Assembly: GCA_965216225.1 (NCBI GenBank)
Contig: CBDCFF010000028.1
Location: 89,942 to 153,941, forward strand
DNA from: 3107 sp965216225
Lineage (GTDB): Bacteria > Pseudomonadota > Alphaproteobacteria > Rhodobacterales > Rhodobacteraceae
Direction: 5' to 3'
Length of the DNA: 64,000 nt
In this document: positions 7,842-16,364 of the stretch, in pieces
Position numbering within the stretch: the stretch's first letter is position 1
Layout of the letters: each line of letters begins with the position of its first letter
The notes under the pieces: generated by a model
Databases searched by the model: none
What the model was told of the DNA's origin: nothing
What the model saw: only the letters and a program-made list of their open reading frames with translations
Made by a program: the position numbers and the translations under genes

Positions 7842-8765
7842 ATGAATTCGCGCGATCTGCCTGAAATCATATTGCATCTCGGCGCACACCGGACTGGCAC
7901 GACCCGGCTTCAAACCATTCTGGATGCAAATCAGGATATTCTGGCCGAAAACGGAATTGCGGCCTTGACGCCGCCGCGCCCGGGCAAAAGGGGCTGCACA
8001 ACAATCCGCGATGTGCTCAAACCCTTGCCGCCGAAACGCAGAATTCCGATCAGGCACTCCTTGAGAATGCGGAAGGCGCGGGCCACGTTTTCGAATTTGA
8101 TTGCAAACGATTTTCCTGATCGGGCGCCGCGCAGGATCATCGTGTCGGAAGAAAATTTGCTTTCGCTCCCTTTTCTGAAAACCGGTTTTGAACTTTATCC
8201 ATCGGTGTATCCACGCCTTGTCGCATTCCAGAAAATCCTCGGCTGTGTTCCCTCCGAGGTACACCTGACGATTCGGGCATACGATACGTTTCTTGTTTCA
8301 TTGTATGCTTTACACGCGCTCCACATGTCTCGCAGGATGCCGTCTTTCGATGACTTTCGGCAGAATTATCTTGCTGTTCACTGGGGGTGGCCAAACGTAA
8401 TCGCAAGTGTGACCCGTGCATTTCCTGCAACGCCACTGAAATTGACGCAATACGAACGTGATCCGGTAGAGAGCCGGGTGCGGAATCTCGTCGGCCCGGA
8501 GCTTTTTGCTGGATTTCGGCTGGACGGCGACGAGCGACCAAACATTGCCCCAACGGTTGAGGCAATGGCTGCCGCCACCCGTTCGAACGGTCAGACATCG
8601 CGTGATGATCTGGTCACAAGGTACGCGGATGGAACCCGGTTTGATCCACTTGACGAGGAAGAACGATCAATTCTTGCACGGCGTTATGAAACAGACCTGG
8701 CGTCGCTGGAGATATCGCATCCAAGCCGATTGCCGACCATTTCGCCGGGCGACCGGTGGCAGTGA
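7842..8765 (+). CDS. Sulfotransferase-like protein with N-terminal P-loop-like motif
   Basis: Encodes 307 residues from ATG 7842. The start was chosen because the motif EIILHLGAHRTGTTRLQTIL lies at residues 9-28; this resembles the 5'-phosphosulfate-binding loop that opens PAPS-dependent sulfotransferases and related roseobacter proteins. A longer reading from 7653 crosses the rpmD terminator and is unlikely. No signal peptide or membrane segment is evident. Base use is more AT-rich than the ribosomal genes, suggesting transfer. The last few residues run into the degraded IS region, so the C-terminus may be altered. Substrate unknown; it could also be a non-catalytic homologue. Confidence 0.55.
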   Translation: MNSRDLPEIILHLGAHRTGTTRLQTILDANQDILAENGIAALTPPRPGKRGCTTIRDVLKPLPPKRRIPIRHSLRMRKARATFSNLIANDFPDRAPRRIIVSEENLLSLPFLKTGFELYPSVYPRLVAFQKILGCVPSEVHLTIRAYDTFLVSLYALHALHMSRRMPSFDDFRQNYLAVHWGWPNVIASVTRAFPATPLKLTQYERDPVESRVRNLVGPELFAGFRLDGDERPNIAPTVEAMAAATRSNGQTSRDDLVTRYADGTRFDPLDEEERSILARRYETDLASLEISHPSRLPTISPGDRWQ

Positions 8766-8945
8766 TCCGGCCGTGATCACCGCAGTTGCCCCCCTGCCCG
8801 CAAGGTCTTCGCGGCTCCGGTCGATGTCAAAGGCCCTGTCGCCAGGCAGTGCGCCAAAGGCAAGCCCGCCAGCCAGCGGCGCAACCCCGAGGCTGGCCCG
8901 GCAGCAACATGAAGCGCGCCGGTATCGTCAGGTTTCTGGAGCCAG
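8766..8945 (-). pseudogene. Degenerate IS5-family transposase scrap
   Basis: Read on the minus strand, two frames give FMLLPGQ and then GVAPLAGGLAFGALPGDRAF followed by DIDRSREDLAGRGA. This corresponds to the MPG...GVAPLIEG..FG.LIADKAFD...DL.ARGA stretch in the middle of IS5 (IS427-type) transposases. Frameshifts and missing flanks make it a dead relic. The match is from memory of the family, so confidence is moderate. Confidence 0.45.
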
Positions 8946-8999
8946 GTTGAGCTTTCTGTCTGTTGCTGAGTTCAGGCTGCGGTGAGTTGACATGTGATG

Positions 9000-9422
9000 T
9001 CATCCCGGAGCGCCTTGGGCGTCTGATCCGGCATGGCGGTACGAGATGGCGGAAGCGGAAAGGGTATGGCGACGGGGGCGGAAGATGGTTTGCACCTGGT
9101 CGTGGGCGGCACGAAATCGCTGTGCCGGCTCCGGTGATTTGAAGCGTCCGAAGGTCTTCCCGCGCCGTCGCGTGGGTATCCACGGCCCGCCACAGCCGAT
9201 GTTTCGTTCCCCGAATTGCGATGACACCTTCGTCCGGGTGCCATTATCGGACGGTTCCGGTCGATCCCGGCGAATGGACTTTGCAGAGAGCGGGCCAAAC
9301 TCAGCGACCCGGGCGCGGGTTGTCTTGTGGCTCACGACGATGCCACGTTCAGCCGGCAGATATTCAGCGTCACGCAGGCTCGTGGCGAACCGAAAGCAAG
9401 CCCGGATGGCGCAAGAGATCAC
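9000..9422 (-). pseudogene. Degenerate IS6-family transposase
   Basis: The minus-strand reading contains ISCAIRACFRFATSLRDAEY, LPAERGIVVSHKTTRARVAEFGPL and, near the end, AAHDQVQTIFRPRRH. These match the start, N-terminal helix region and C-terminus of IS6-family transposases, but the central DDE domain is garbled or missing. It is a decayed element at the edge of the IS array. Sequence between it and the next relic (9423-9461) shows nothing else. Confidence 0.55.
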
Positions 9423-9461
9423 CTCAGGCGGAAAGCGGGGGCCTTGAAGGCGCCAGACTGT

Positions 9462-10656
9462 GGGAGTGTCATGAACTCTGTGTATCTGCCCTGTCTCATG
9501 CGGTTTTCAGATATGGTCACGCATTGAAGCGCTCCTCGCACATGATATCGAACTGGTTGCGGGCAGCAAACCATTCGCGGACGTTTCTGCCTCCTTTTTC
9601 GAAGTTCCGGATTGCCGGACAGATCAGCCTGGTCGCCGCCTCCCCGGTCGGGAACGAGCCGCGCGTCCTGATGGATTTGCGGATCACACGGTTCAGGCTT
9701 TCCATGGCATTCGTTGTGCAGATGATCCTGCGGATCGCCGGGTCGAAGGCAGGGAACGGTATCACCTCTTGCCACGCCCGGTGCCAGGCCGGGGCGATGG
9801 AGGCATGTTTTCCGGCCCGTTTTTCCTCGAATGCGTCCAGTTCATCGGCGGCCAAGTCGGCGGCCGGGTCGGCGGTCGCCGCACCGTAAATCCGGCGCAG
9901 ACCGGTGGCCACATATTTGCGGTCCCTCCAGGCACGGAAGTTCGGAGAATGGCGCTCCAGATGCACGATGCAGGTCTGAACCGTGGCCTCGGGGAAAGCG
10001 GCCGTGATCGCCTCGGGAAAGCCTCTGGAGAGTGTCCACAACGGCGATCAGAATGTCCTGGACACCCCGGTTCTTCAACTCATTCATGACCGATAGCCAG
10101 AACCTGGCGCCCTCATTCCCGGCAATCCACAGGCCCGGAACCTCGCGCACGCCGTCGCGGGAAACGCCGGGCGCCACATGGACGGCCCTGTTCCTGACCA
10201 TGCGGCTGTCGGCGTCCCTGATCTTCACGCGCAGGGCGTCGAAGATCACGATGGGGCACATCCGGTCCAGTGCCCGGGATTGCCACTCGCGCACCTCATC
10301 CGGAACGGCATCGGTGACCCGGCTGATCAGGTCAGCAGAAACCTGGGGGCCGTATGCCTCTTCAGGATGGGCGCGGATATCGCGCACGCAAAGACCGGCG
10401 GCATGGAGCCCGATGATCCTGTCATCAATGCCGTCGATCCTTGTCTGACCCTTCCTGACAAGTTCGGGCTCGAAACTGCCATCCCGATCACGCGGCACGG
10501 CAAGCGGCATCTCGCCATCCTGGCCCTTCAGGCGCTTGCCGGCGGCGCCGGTGCGTCGATTGGGCTGGCCCGGAGGTGCATCCTTGCCTTCCTCATAGCC
10601 CGGATGAGATGTCAACTCAGCCCCGGGCATCCGCTCCATCAGCTTGATCTTCAGCT
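9462..10656 (-). pseudogene. IS256A relic copy 1 (frameshifted, 5' truncated)
   Basis: Two minus-strand segments rebuild most of an IS256-family transposase. One (about 10654 to 10030) begins at LKIKLMERMPGAELTSHPGY and ends in the second-aspartate region; after a frameshift near 10030 the other runs to VREWFAARNQFDIMCEERFNA at 9517. Compared with the intact copy at 24908-26128 it lacks about the first 32 residues because IS256A copy 2 inserted at 10657. The distal tip (GGGAGTGT... near 9462) is still visible. Many substitutions show it is older than the other copies. Confidence 0.85.
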
Positions 10657-11438
10657 GAGAGTGTCCGATCTTCCATGTATCCGTGATCTGTTCCATGCTT
10701 TGAGAGAGGAGCCATGACGATGACGATATCCAGGGAACTTCTGGACGAACTTCTGGAAGGCTGCGAGCGGCCTGAAGACCTGCCTGGCGATACCGGGCTG
10801 CTGAAAGAGCTCAAGATCAAACTGATGGAGCGGATGCTTGGGGCCGAACTGACCGCGCATCCGGGCTATGAAGAAGGCAAGGATGCACCTCCGGGTCAGT
10901 CCAATCGGCGCAACGGCACAGCCGGCAAGCGCCTGAAGGGCCAGATCGGCGAGGCGCCGATTTCCGTGCCGCGTGATCGGGATGGCAGTTTTGAACCGGA
11001 ACTGGTGAAGAAGGGCCAGACCCGGATCGACGGGATGGATGACAGGATCATCGGCCTCTATGCCGCCGGACGAGAGTGTCCGCGACATCCGCGCCCATCT
11101 TGAGGATATCTACGGTCTGCTGGTCTCGCCGGATTTGATCAGCCGCGTCACCGACGCCGTGCACGACGAGGTGCGCGACTGGCAAAGCCGGGCGCTGGAG
11201 CGGATGTATCCGATCGTGATCTTCGACGCGCTGCGGGTGAAGATCCGCGACGCCGACAGCCGCATGGTGAAGAACAAGGCCGTCTACATCGCCCTGGGGG
11301 TCAGCCGGGACGGCGTGCGCGAGGTCCTGGGCCTGTGGATCGCTGATAACGAGGGGGCCAAATTCTGGTTGTCGGTGATAAACGAGCTGAAGAACCGAGG
11401 TGTCCAGGACATTCTGATCGCCGTCGTTGACGGGCTCA
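10657..11438 (+). pseudogene. IS256A relic copy 2 (frameshifted, 3' truncated by IS110)
   Basis: The element begins with the IS256A tip GAGAGTGTCC at 10657 and the transposase at ATG 10714 (MTMTISRELLDELLEG). It matches the intact copy closely until about 11070, where ACTGACC is replaced by ACGAGAGT and the frame shifts, then continues in another frame to IAVVDGL at 11438, where IS110 copy 1 begins. The 3' half, with the catalytic glutamate, is gone. What follows the IS110 on the other side belongs to a different IS256 (IS256B), so this is a chimeric junction. Confidence 0.88.
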
Positions 11439-11453
11439 GGATATCTGTCCTGG

Positions 11454-12371
11454 TCAAGGTTTGATTTTGGACCACTGGCGGTTTTCGCGGATCAAGGTAT
11501 TTGCGAGGATGATGAGCTTGCGCATGATTGCCACAAGAGCGACCCTGGCTTTCCTGCCCTTTTGACGCAAAGCCTTGTAGACGCAGGTGAGTCGGGAATT
11601 GCAGCGCGCTGCGACGAGGGCGGGCATGTAGAGCGCCTGGCGAAGCCCGGCTCGTCCGCCTCCGATTTTCGCTCTGGCTGTCCATTTGCCGGACGTGCGC
11701 ATGAAGGGAGCCAGGCCCGCAAGCGCGGCGGCCTGCCCGGGCGTCAAGGTTCCGATCTCCGGCATTTCGATGAGCATTGCGCGACGGCAGGGGATCGACC
11801 GCAGGATCTCGAACTGTCCGGCAAGCTTTGCATCCTCGCGGATACGCTTCTTCAACTCGGCATCGAGCCGGGCAAGTTGCTTTGCAATCTGGCGCATCCT
11901 GGTTTTCAGTTGCGCCTTGACGAGTGTGTTGCGCGCACCGCAGAGCCGGTTCCGGCAGGCAGTCTGGTCCTTGATGAGAGCGCTCCGGGCGACATGCACC
12001 TCCCGCAGATCGTTCATGGGTTCATCGCGCAACGGTGAAGCCTTCAGGTCAAGCATCGCCCCCATGCGGGCCAGCAGTTCCGCATCGATCCGGTCAGTTT
12101 TGGCGGACTGGCCGACCGCTTCGGCGAAGCGGCGGGCGCGTTTGGGGTTCACCTTGACCATGGCGTGAGCCGTCTTTGAAAGGCGGGCCTCCAGATCGCG
12201 ATGATAGCGTCCTGTAGGCTCGTAGACGACGCGGCAGCACTGCGGGCCGATCCAGTTCTTCAGCGTCTTCAGTCCTGTCCGGTCGTTGGTGAAGCGTTTC
12301 GCCTTGCCATCGCTCAGGCGATGGGTGTCGAGATGATCTTTCGAGATGTCGATGCCGATGGTATCATTCAT
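11454..12371 (-). CDS. IS110-family transposase (intact)
   Basis: Encodes 305 residues from ATG at 12371; a longer in-frame reading into the left end is not conserved. The N-terminal RuvC-like DEDD domain starts MNDTIGIDISKDHLDTHRL with the first aspartate; VYEPTGRYHRDLEA and KTDRIDAELLARM carry further acidic residues. The C-terminal Tnp domain has SIPCRRAMLIEMPEIGTLTPG and the region around APFMRTSGKWTAR, where the family's catalytic serine is expected. IS110 recombinases are directed by an element-encoded bridge RNA. Copy 2 is frameshifted, so this copy is the likely source of active protein. Confidence 0.9.
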   Translation of the reverse strand: MNDTIGIDISKDHLDTHRLSDGKAKRFTNDRTGLKTLKNWIGPQCCRVVYEPTGRYHRDLEARLSKTAHAMVKVNPKRARRFAEAVGQSAKTDRIDAELLARMGAMLDLKASPLRDEPMNDLREVHVARSALIKDQTACRNRLCGARNTLVKAQLKTRMRQIAKQLARLDAELKKRIREDAKLAGQFEILRSIPCRRAMLIEMPEIGTLTPGQAAALAGLAPFMRTSGKWTARAKIGGGRAGLRQALYMPALVAARCNSRLTCVYKALRQKGRKARVALVAIMRKLIILANTLIRENRQWSKIKP

Positions 12372-12593
12372 GACCTTTTCGTCTCCCGTTCTTGTCATAC
12401 GAGGCAGGGGTGTTCCCTCCTCCACTATCTGTTCGGGTTCATCAAAAGGGCGGGGGTGATCCATCTTGAGAACGGTCCTCAAAGACCAGGGCATCATCGA
12501 TCCATCCCCCGCCACCCCTCGGGCCGCTGCAGCGGCCCGAGGGGTGGCATCCGTATCGCACGGATACGAATGCCTGGGAAATCCAATAGACAA
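12372..12593 (-). ncRNA. Candidate IS110 bridge RNA region (left end)
   Basis: This 222-base non-coding stretch upstream of the IS110 transposase has strong folding potential. A perfect palindrome with 19-base arms occupies 12511-12548 (arm GCCACCCCTCGGGCCGCTG), followed by a hairpin around ATCCGTATCGCACGGATAC at about 12549-12567. In IS110-group elements the left end encodes a structured RNA with loops that pair to target and donor DNA. The loops were not assigned here; assignment rests on position and structure. An equivalent region lies at 32127-32348 in copy 2. Confidence 0.5.
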
Positions 12594-13513
12594 GGGCATT
12601 TCCACGGGCGACTTTCAGGAGGCTCCTGGGGCGCTGTTGGGGCCGAACGCGGCAGGGCTTTCATCGAGCACCATCTCGCGATTGAAAGCGGACTGGGGGG
12701 CGGAGTATGAACGCTGGCAGCGCCGCGATCTCAGTGCCCGGCGTTTCGTCTATGTCCGGGCCGATGGTGTCTATTTCCAACCGCGTATGGAAGAGCAGAA
12801 ACAATGCGTTCTGGTGCTGATCGGCGCGGATGAGTGGGGCCGCAAGGAGGTTCTGGGGCTCACCGACGGCTACCGTGAAAGCACGCAGAGTTGGCGCGAG
12901 TTGCTGCTCGATCTCAAGCGTCGCGGGCTGTCCCACGCCCCCGATCTGGCCATTGGCGACGGCGCCTTGGGGTTCTGGGCGGCGCTGCGCGAAGTCTTCG
13001 GCAGCACCCGGGAACAACGGTGTTGGGTTCACAAGACCGGAAACGTTCTCAATGCCATGCCCAAATCGGTGCAGGCCAAAGCCAAGGGCCACCTGCATGA
13101 TATCTGGCAGGCGGAAACGAAGACCGAAGCCGGGGCCGCCTTCGATTTCTTCGTGGAAACCTGTGGCGCGAAATATGACAAGGCGGTTGGGAAACTGACC
13201 AAAGACCGGGCTGTGCTGCTCTCCTTCTACGGCTTCCCTGCTGAGCACTGGAAGCACATCCGAACCACGAACCCGATCGAGAGCACCTTCGCCACCGTCC
13301 GCCACCGCACCGGCAAAACCAAAGGCTGCCTGAGCCGCAAGACCGGGTTGGCCATGGCATTCAAGCTGATGATGTCAGCGCAGGCCAAGTGGCGAAAGCT
13401 CGACGGCGCCAACCGCATGCCAGAGATCATTGAAGGGGTTGAGTTCACAGACGGGATCAAGCAAATTCAAAACGCCGCCTGATCACACCATCACCAACTT
13501 TCGGGCATAGCTC
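12594..13513 (+). pseudogene. IS256B transposase, 3' fragment
   Basis: Continues as GISTGDFQEAPGALLGPNAA through RRFVYVRADGVYFQPRMEEQ, GDGALGFWAALREVFGSTRE and NPIESTFATVRHRTGKTKG to a TGA at 13480-13482. This is the IS256-family catalytic core and C-terminus, carrying the D, D and E regions, but the first 120 or so residues are missing. The right terminal repeat ends at 13513 (CCGAAAGTTGGT-type tip). A near-identical segment is at 32349-33237, where the matching N-terminal part also exists. Confidence 0.88.
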
Positions 13514-13516
13514 GCC

Positions 13517-14683
13517 TAGTCCCCCGGAATTGTACTTTGTCTCATTGACTGAGCGGGAATTGAGAAGGATGTTGCGATGGTGGGACGTTTGGCGGATGCA
13601 GTGGTTCTGAGCGAAGATGAGCGCCGTTTTCTCGAGGGTCAGGTTCGGCGTCACAAAGCGGCACGTTCGCTGTCGGACCGATGCCGGATGATCCTGCTGT
13701 GCGCCGATGGATTGGCGAGCAAGGAAGTGGCGGCCCGGCTTGGGGTGCATGAACACACAGTCGGCAAATGGCGCAGACGTTTTGTGCGCTGCCGGATTGA
13801 AGGTCTCACCGACGAATACCGCTCCGGTCGCCCGCGCACCGTGTCGGACGATCAGGTGACTGCGGTGATTGAGCGCACGCTGAACACGACCCCGAGGGAT
13901 GCGACCCATTGGTCGCTCCGAAGCATGGCAGCCGCGACGGGACTGTCGCACACCACCATCCGGCGGATTTGGAACGGGTTCGGCCTGCAACCGCACCGAA
14001 GCGAGACATTCAAGCTCTCAACCGACCCGCTGTTCGTGGACAAGGTGCACGATATCGTCGGGCTGTACCTGTCACCGCCGAACAGGGCTGTCGTGTTGTG
14101 TGTTGACGAGAAATCGCAAATCCAGGCGCTGGATCGCGAACAGCCTGTGCTGCCAATGGCGCCCGGCGTGGCCGAGCGGCGCACCCACACCTGCATCCGA
14201 CACGCCACGACGTCGCTTTTTGCAGCACTGGATATCGCCACCGGCGCCGTGATCGGCAAATGCTGCAAGCGGCACCGCGCCACCGGGTTCCTCGACTTCC
14301 TCAAACAGATCGACCGGCAGATGCCGGACGGGCCGGAGGTGCATATCGTCATGGACAATTACGCCACCCACAAAACCCCGAAGATCAAGGCCTGGCTGGC
14401 ACGCCGCCCGCATTGGCATGTCCACTTCACACCGCCCCCGGCTGGTTGGATCAATCAGGTGGAGCGTTGGTTTGCTGAACTGACGCGCAAGCAACTGCAG
14501 CGCGGCGTCCATCGTTCAACGGCGGAACCGGAAGCCGATATCGCTGCATTTATCGAGGCCCATAACGAAAACCCCAAACCCTGCAAATGGGTCAAACCCG
14601 CCGACCATATCCTCGCCTCCGTCAAGCGGTTCTGCCAACGCGCCCAACAAAACTCATGTGCCGAACTTTGGAGGCAGGTGACC
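13517..14683 (+). mobile_element. IS630-family element (IS630-I), copy 1
   Basis: The left tip TAGTCCCCCGGAATTG starts at 13517, four bases after the end of IS256B. The right tip GGTGACCAG ends at about 14683 and abuts the terminal repeat of the IS5-type element. The TA expected at the right end is mutated to CA, apparently at the junction with IS5. An inverted, better preserved copy lies at 21671-22838. Confidence 0.85.
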
Positions 14684-14695
14684 AGGGCCTGTTGA
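13577..14695 (+). CDS. IS630-family transposase (copy 1, read-through C-terminus)
   Basis: Encodes 372 residues, eight more than copy 2. The N-terminal helix-turn-helix (EVAARLGVHEHTVGKWRRRF) is followed by a DDE domain with VLCVDEKSQIQALDREQP, VHIVMDNYATHKTPKIKAWL and WINQVERWFAELTRKQ carrying the D, D and E. The normal TAG stop of copy 2 has become TGG, so the frame runs on as WRQVTRAC into the IS5 terminal repeat. A SWINQ motif is altered to GWINQ. Probably still folds; activity uncertain because the right tip is mutated. Confidence 0.9.
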   Translation: MVGRLADAVVLSEDERRFLEGQVRRHKAARSLSDRCRMILLCADGLASKEVAARLGVHEHTVGKWRRRFVRCRIEGLTDEYRSGRPRTVSDDQVTAVIERTLNTTPRDATHWSLRSMAAATGLSHTTIRRIWNGFGLQPHRSETFKLSTDPLFVDKVHDIVGLYLSPPNRAVVLCVDEKSQIQALDREQPVLPMAPGVAERRTHTCIRHATTSLFAALDIATGAVIGKCCKRHRATGFLDFLKQIDRQMPDGPEVHIVMDNYATHKTPKIKAWLARRPHWHVHFTPPPAGWINQVERWFAELTRKQLQRGVHRSTAEPEADIAAFIEAHNENPKPCKWVKPADHILASVKRFCQRAQQNSCAELWRQVTRAC

Positions 14696-14698
14696 GAT

Positions 14699-15468
14699 TC
14701 ATCGTGAGTTGATGATAGCCGCGGCCAGATAGATCATGGAGGAGAAGCTCTGATCTGTTTTACAGGCCCGCAACGCAATACGCTTGAATTCCTTGAGTTT
14801 CTGGAAGTAATTTTCGATCAGGTGTCGCCATTTGTAGCAGTGTTTGTCAAATTCCGGCGGAAACTTCCGGTTCGATCTGGGCGGAATGGCTGGCACAATC
14901 CCCGACTTGTCCAGATTTTCGCGCAACCAGTCGGCATCAAACGCCCGGTCCGCGAGGAGCATCTCGCACGAAACACCCTCGATCAACTCGGATGTTTCGC
15001 TCAAATCGTGGGCTTGCCCAGGCATCAGGCGGAAGGAGACAAGATTGCCAAGCGCATCTGTCAGAGCCAGGATTTTGGTGGTAATTCCAGAAAAAGAGTA
15101 CTGTGAGAGCGCCCTGTAGCCTGGCTTTGAGCCCCCCTTTTGCGCCCTGCCCGTGGCGGTGGACCTTCACGATTGTGCCGTCAATCATGACATACTCCAT
15201 GTCAGGGTCATTTGAGACAGCGTCAAATATCCGTTTGAAAACATCGGCTCTTACCCAATGGCGGAAACGTTTGTAAACGGTGTTCCAATTGCCAAATCCG
15301 GATGGAAGATCACGCCAGGGCGCCCCGGTTCGAGCAATCCACAATACGGCTTGCCAGAAAAAGACGGCTGTCACCGCCAGTGCGACCGGGATCGCGTTTC
15401 TTGCCAAAACAATGCGGTTCCATCAAAGCCCATTGCGCGTCATTGATAACAAAACGCTCGCTCAACAT
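14699..15468 (-). pseudogene. IS5-family transposase (multiple frameshifts)
   Basis: Minus-strand pieces in three frames rebuild the protein: MLSERFVINDAQWALMEPHC from 15468, then AVLWIARTGAPWRDLPSGFG, NWNTVYKRFRHWVRADVFKR and MEYVMIDGTIVKVHRHGQGA, and finally SCEMLLADRAFDADWLRENL to YKWRHLIENYFQKLKEFKRI. The D, D and E of the IS5 domain are present across the pieces. IS427-type elements can use one programmed frameshift, but at least two breaks here, plus a garbled stretch near 15090, indicate a dead gene. Confidence 0.8.
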
Positions 15469-15544
15469 TTCATTCTCCCTTTGGGAAAGAATGAATGTGA
15501 GCGTCCGTTGAAGCCGACCTAACGCGGGGGCGGAGGAGCCGATA

Positions 15545-15568
15545 GTGTCCACCATCGATAGTGGACAC
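15545..15568 (+). promoter_or_regulatory. Inverted repeat at the IS66 tnpA start
   Basis: GTGTCCAC (15545-15552) and GTGGACAC (15561-15568) form a perfect 8-bp inverted repeat around CATCGATA, ending just before the tnpA ATG at 15570. It could be an operator for self-control or an RNA hairpin over the start. Role inferred from position only. Confidence 0.35.
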
Positions 15569-15569
15569 C

Positions 15570-15950
15570 ATGAGGCACTCTATGGCTGGCAGGCGCAAGA
15601 AGCGAATTTGGTGGGACGACGAGAAGCGTTCGATCTGCCTGCAGACTGCCGCGCCGGGTGTTTCTGTGGCTCAGGTTGCGCGGCGCTACGCGATGAACGC
15701 CAATCTGATCTTCAAATGGCTGAAGGACCCGCGTTTTGCGCCAGATTTCACCGAGGTCGTAGCTGGATCTGTGTTTCTGCCGGTTGAGATTTCTCCGGCT
15801 GCTTCACATCCGGTCCCGGCGCAGCCATCCGGTCCCGTCGCCTTCGGTGGCCGTATCGAGATTGAGTTGGCTGGCGGTCACCGGATCAGCGCCGGGGGTG
15901 GGTTCGATCCTGATGTGCCGGCGCGGCTGCTGAAGGGGCTGATGTCTTGA
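15570..15950 (+). CDS. tnpA: IS66-family TnpA (HTH accessory protein)
   Basis: Encodes 126 residues if ATG 15570 is used; GTG 15561 and ATG 15582 are alternatives. The N-terminal helix-turn-helix is WDDEKRSICLQTAAPGVSVA followed by QVARRYAMNANLIFKWLKD, typical of the IS66 first gene. It is needed for transposition in characterised relatives but carries no DDE domain. Its stop overlaps the tnpB start in an ATGA-type junction. Confidence 0.88.
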   Translation: MRHSMAGRRKKRIWWDDEKRSICLQTAAPGVSVAQVARRYAMNANLIFKWLKDPRFAPDFTEVVAGSVFLPVEISPAASHPVPAQPSGPVAFGGRIEIELAGGHRISAGGGFDPDVPARLLKGLMS

Positions 15951-16294
15951 TCCCGGTGCCGAGCAACACGCGGGTGTGGCTGTCGGCGGGTGTCACGGAC
16001 ATGCGGCGAGGGTTCAATACGCTGGCGGCCCAGGCCGGGAAGGTTTTGGCCGAAGACCCGTATTCCGGCCACCTGTTCGTGTTCCGGGGTCGGCGCGGCG
16101 ATCTGTTGAAGATCATCTGGTGGGATTGCCAGGGCGCGTGCCTGTTTTCGAAGCGGTTGGAGAAAGGGCGGTTTGTCTGGCCCGCTGCAAAGGACGGCAG
16201 GATCAGCGTCACACCCGCGCAGCTCTCAATGCTGTTGGAGGGGATTGACTGGCGGATGCCCCGTAAAACCTGGAGACCGTTGAGCGTAGGATAG
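15947..16294 (+). CDS. tnpB: IS66-family TnpB accessory protein
   Basis: Encodes 115 residues, normal for the IS66 Orf2 family. MIPVPSNTRVWLSAGVTDMR then RGFNTLAAQAGKVL, the RRGDLLKIIWWD motif and FSKRLEKGRFVWP are signatures. Its molecular role is not established; it is needed for transposition in studied IS66 elements. It overlaps tnpA by 4 bases, and tnpC begins 70 bases later. Confidence 0.92.
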   Translation: MIPVPSNTRVWLSAGVTDMRRGFNTLAAQAGKVLAEDPYSGHLFVFRGRRGDLLKIIWWDCQGACLFSKRLEKGRFVWPAAKDGRISVTPAQLSMLLEGIDWRMPRKTWRPLSVG

Positions 16295-16364
16295 GTCAAT
16301 GAATACGAGGCTTTGCGCGCTTTCGGGGTTCACCCCGGAATGCTGATCTGGTATAGGATCGGCG

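Larger units (their letters stand above)
11439..12593 (-). mobile_element. IS110-family element, copy 1
   Basis: An approximately 1.16 kb element with one intact transposase read on the minus strand and a 222-base non-coding left end on the right-hand side. Limits were set by comparison with copy 2 (31136-32348), whose flanks are the two halves of one IS256B gene. The left flank here is IS256A, the right flank IS256B. No inverted repeats or target duplication are evident, as expected for IS110. Confidence 0.85.

Noticed and set aside
12466..13482. 338-residue protein starting at ATG 12466
   Set aside because: The first 40 or so codons are IS110 left-end DNA; only the part from 12594 is IS256B, so this is a fusion frame, not a gene.
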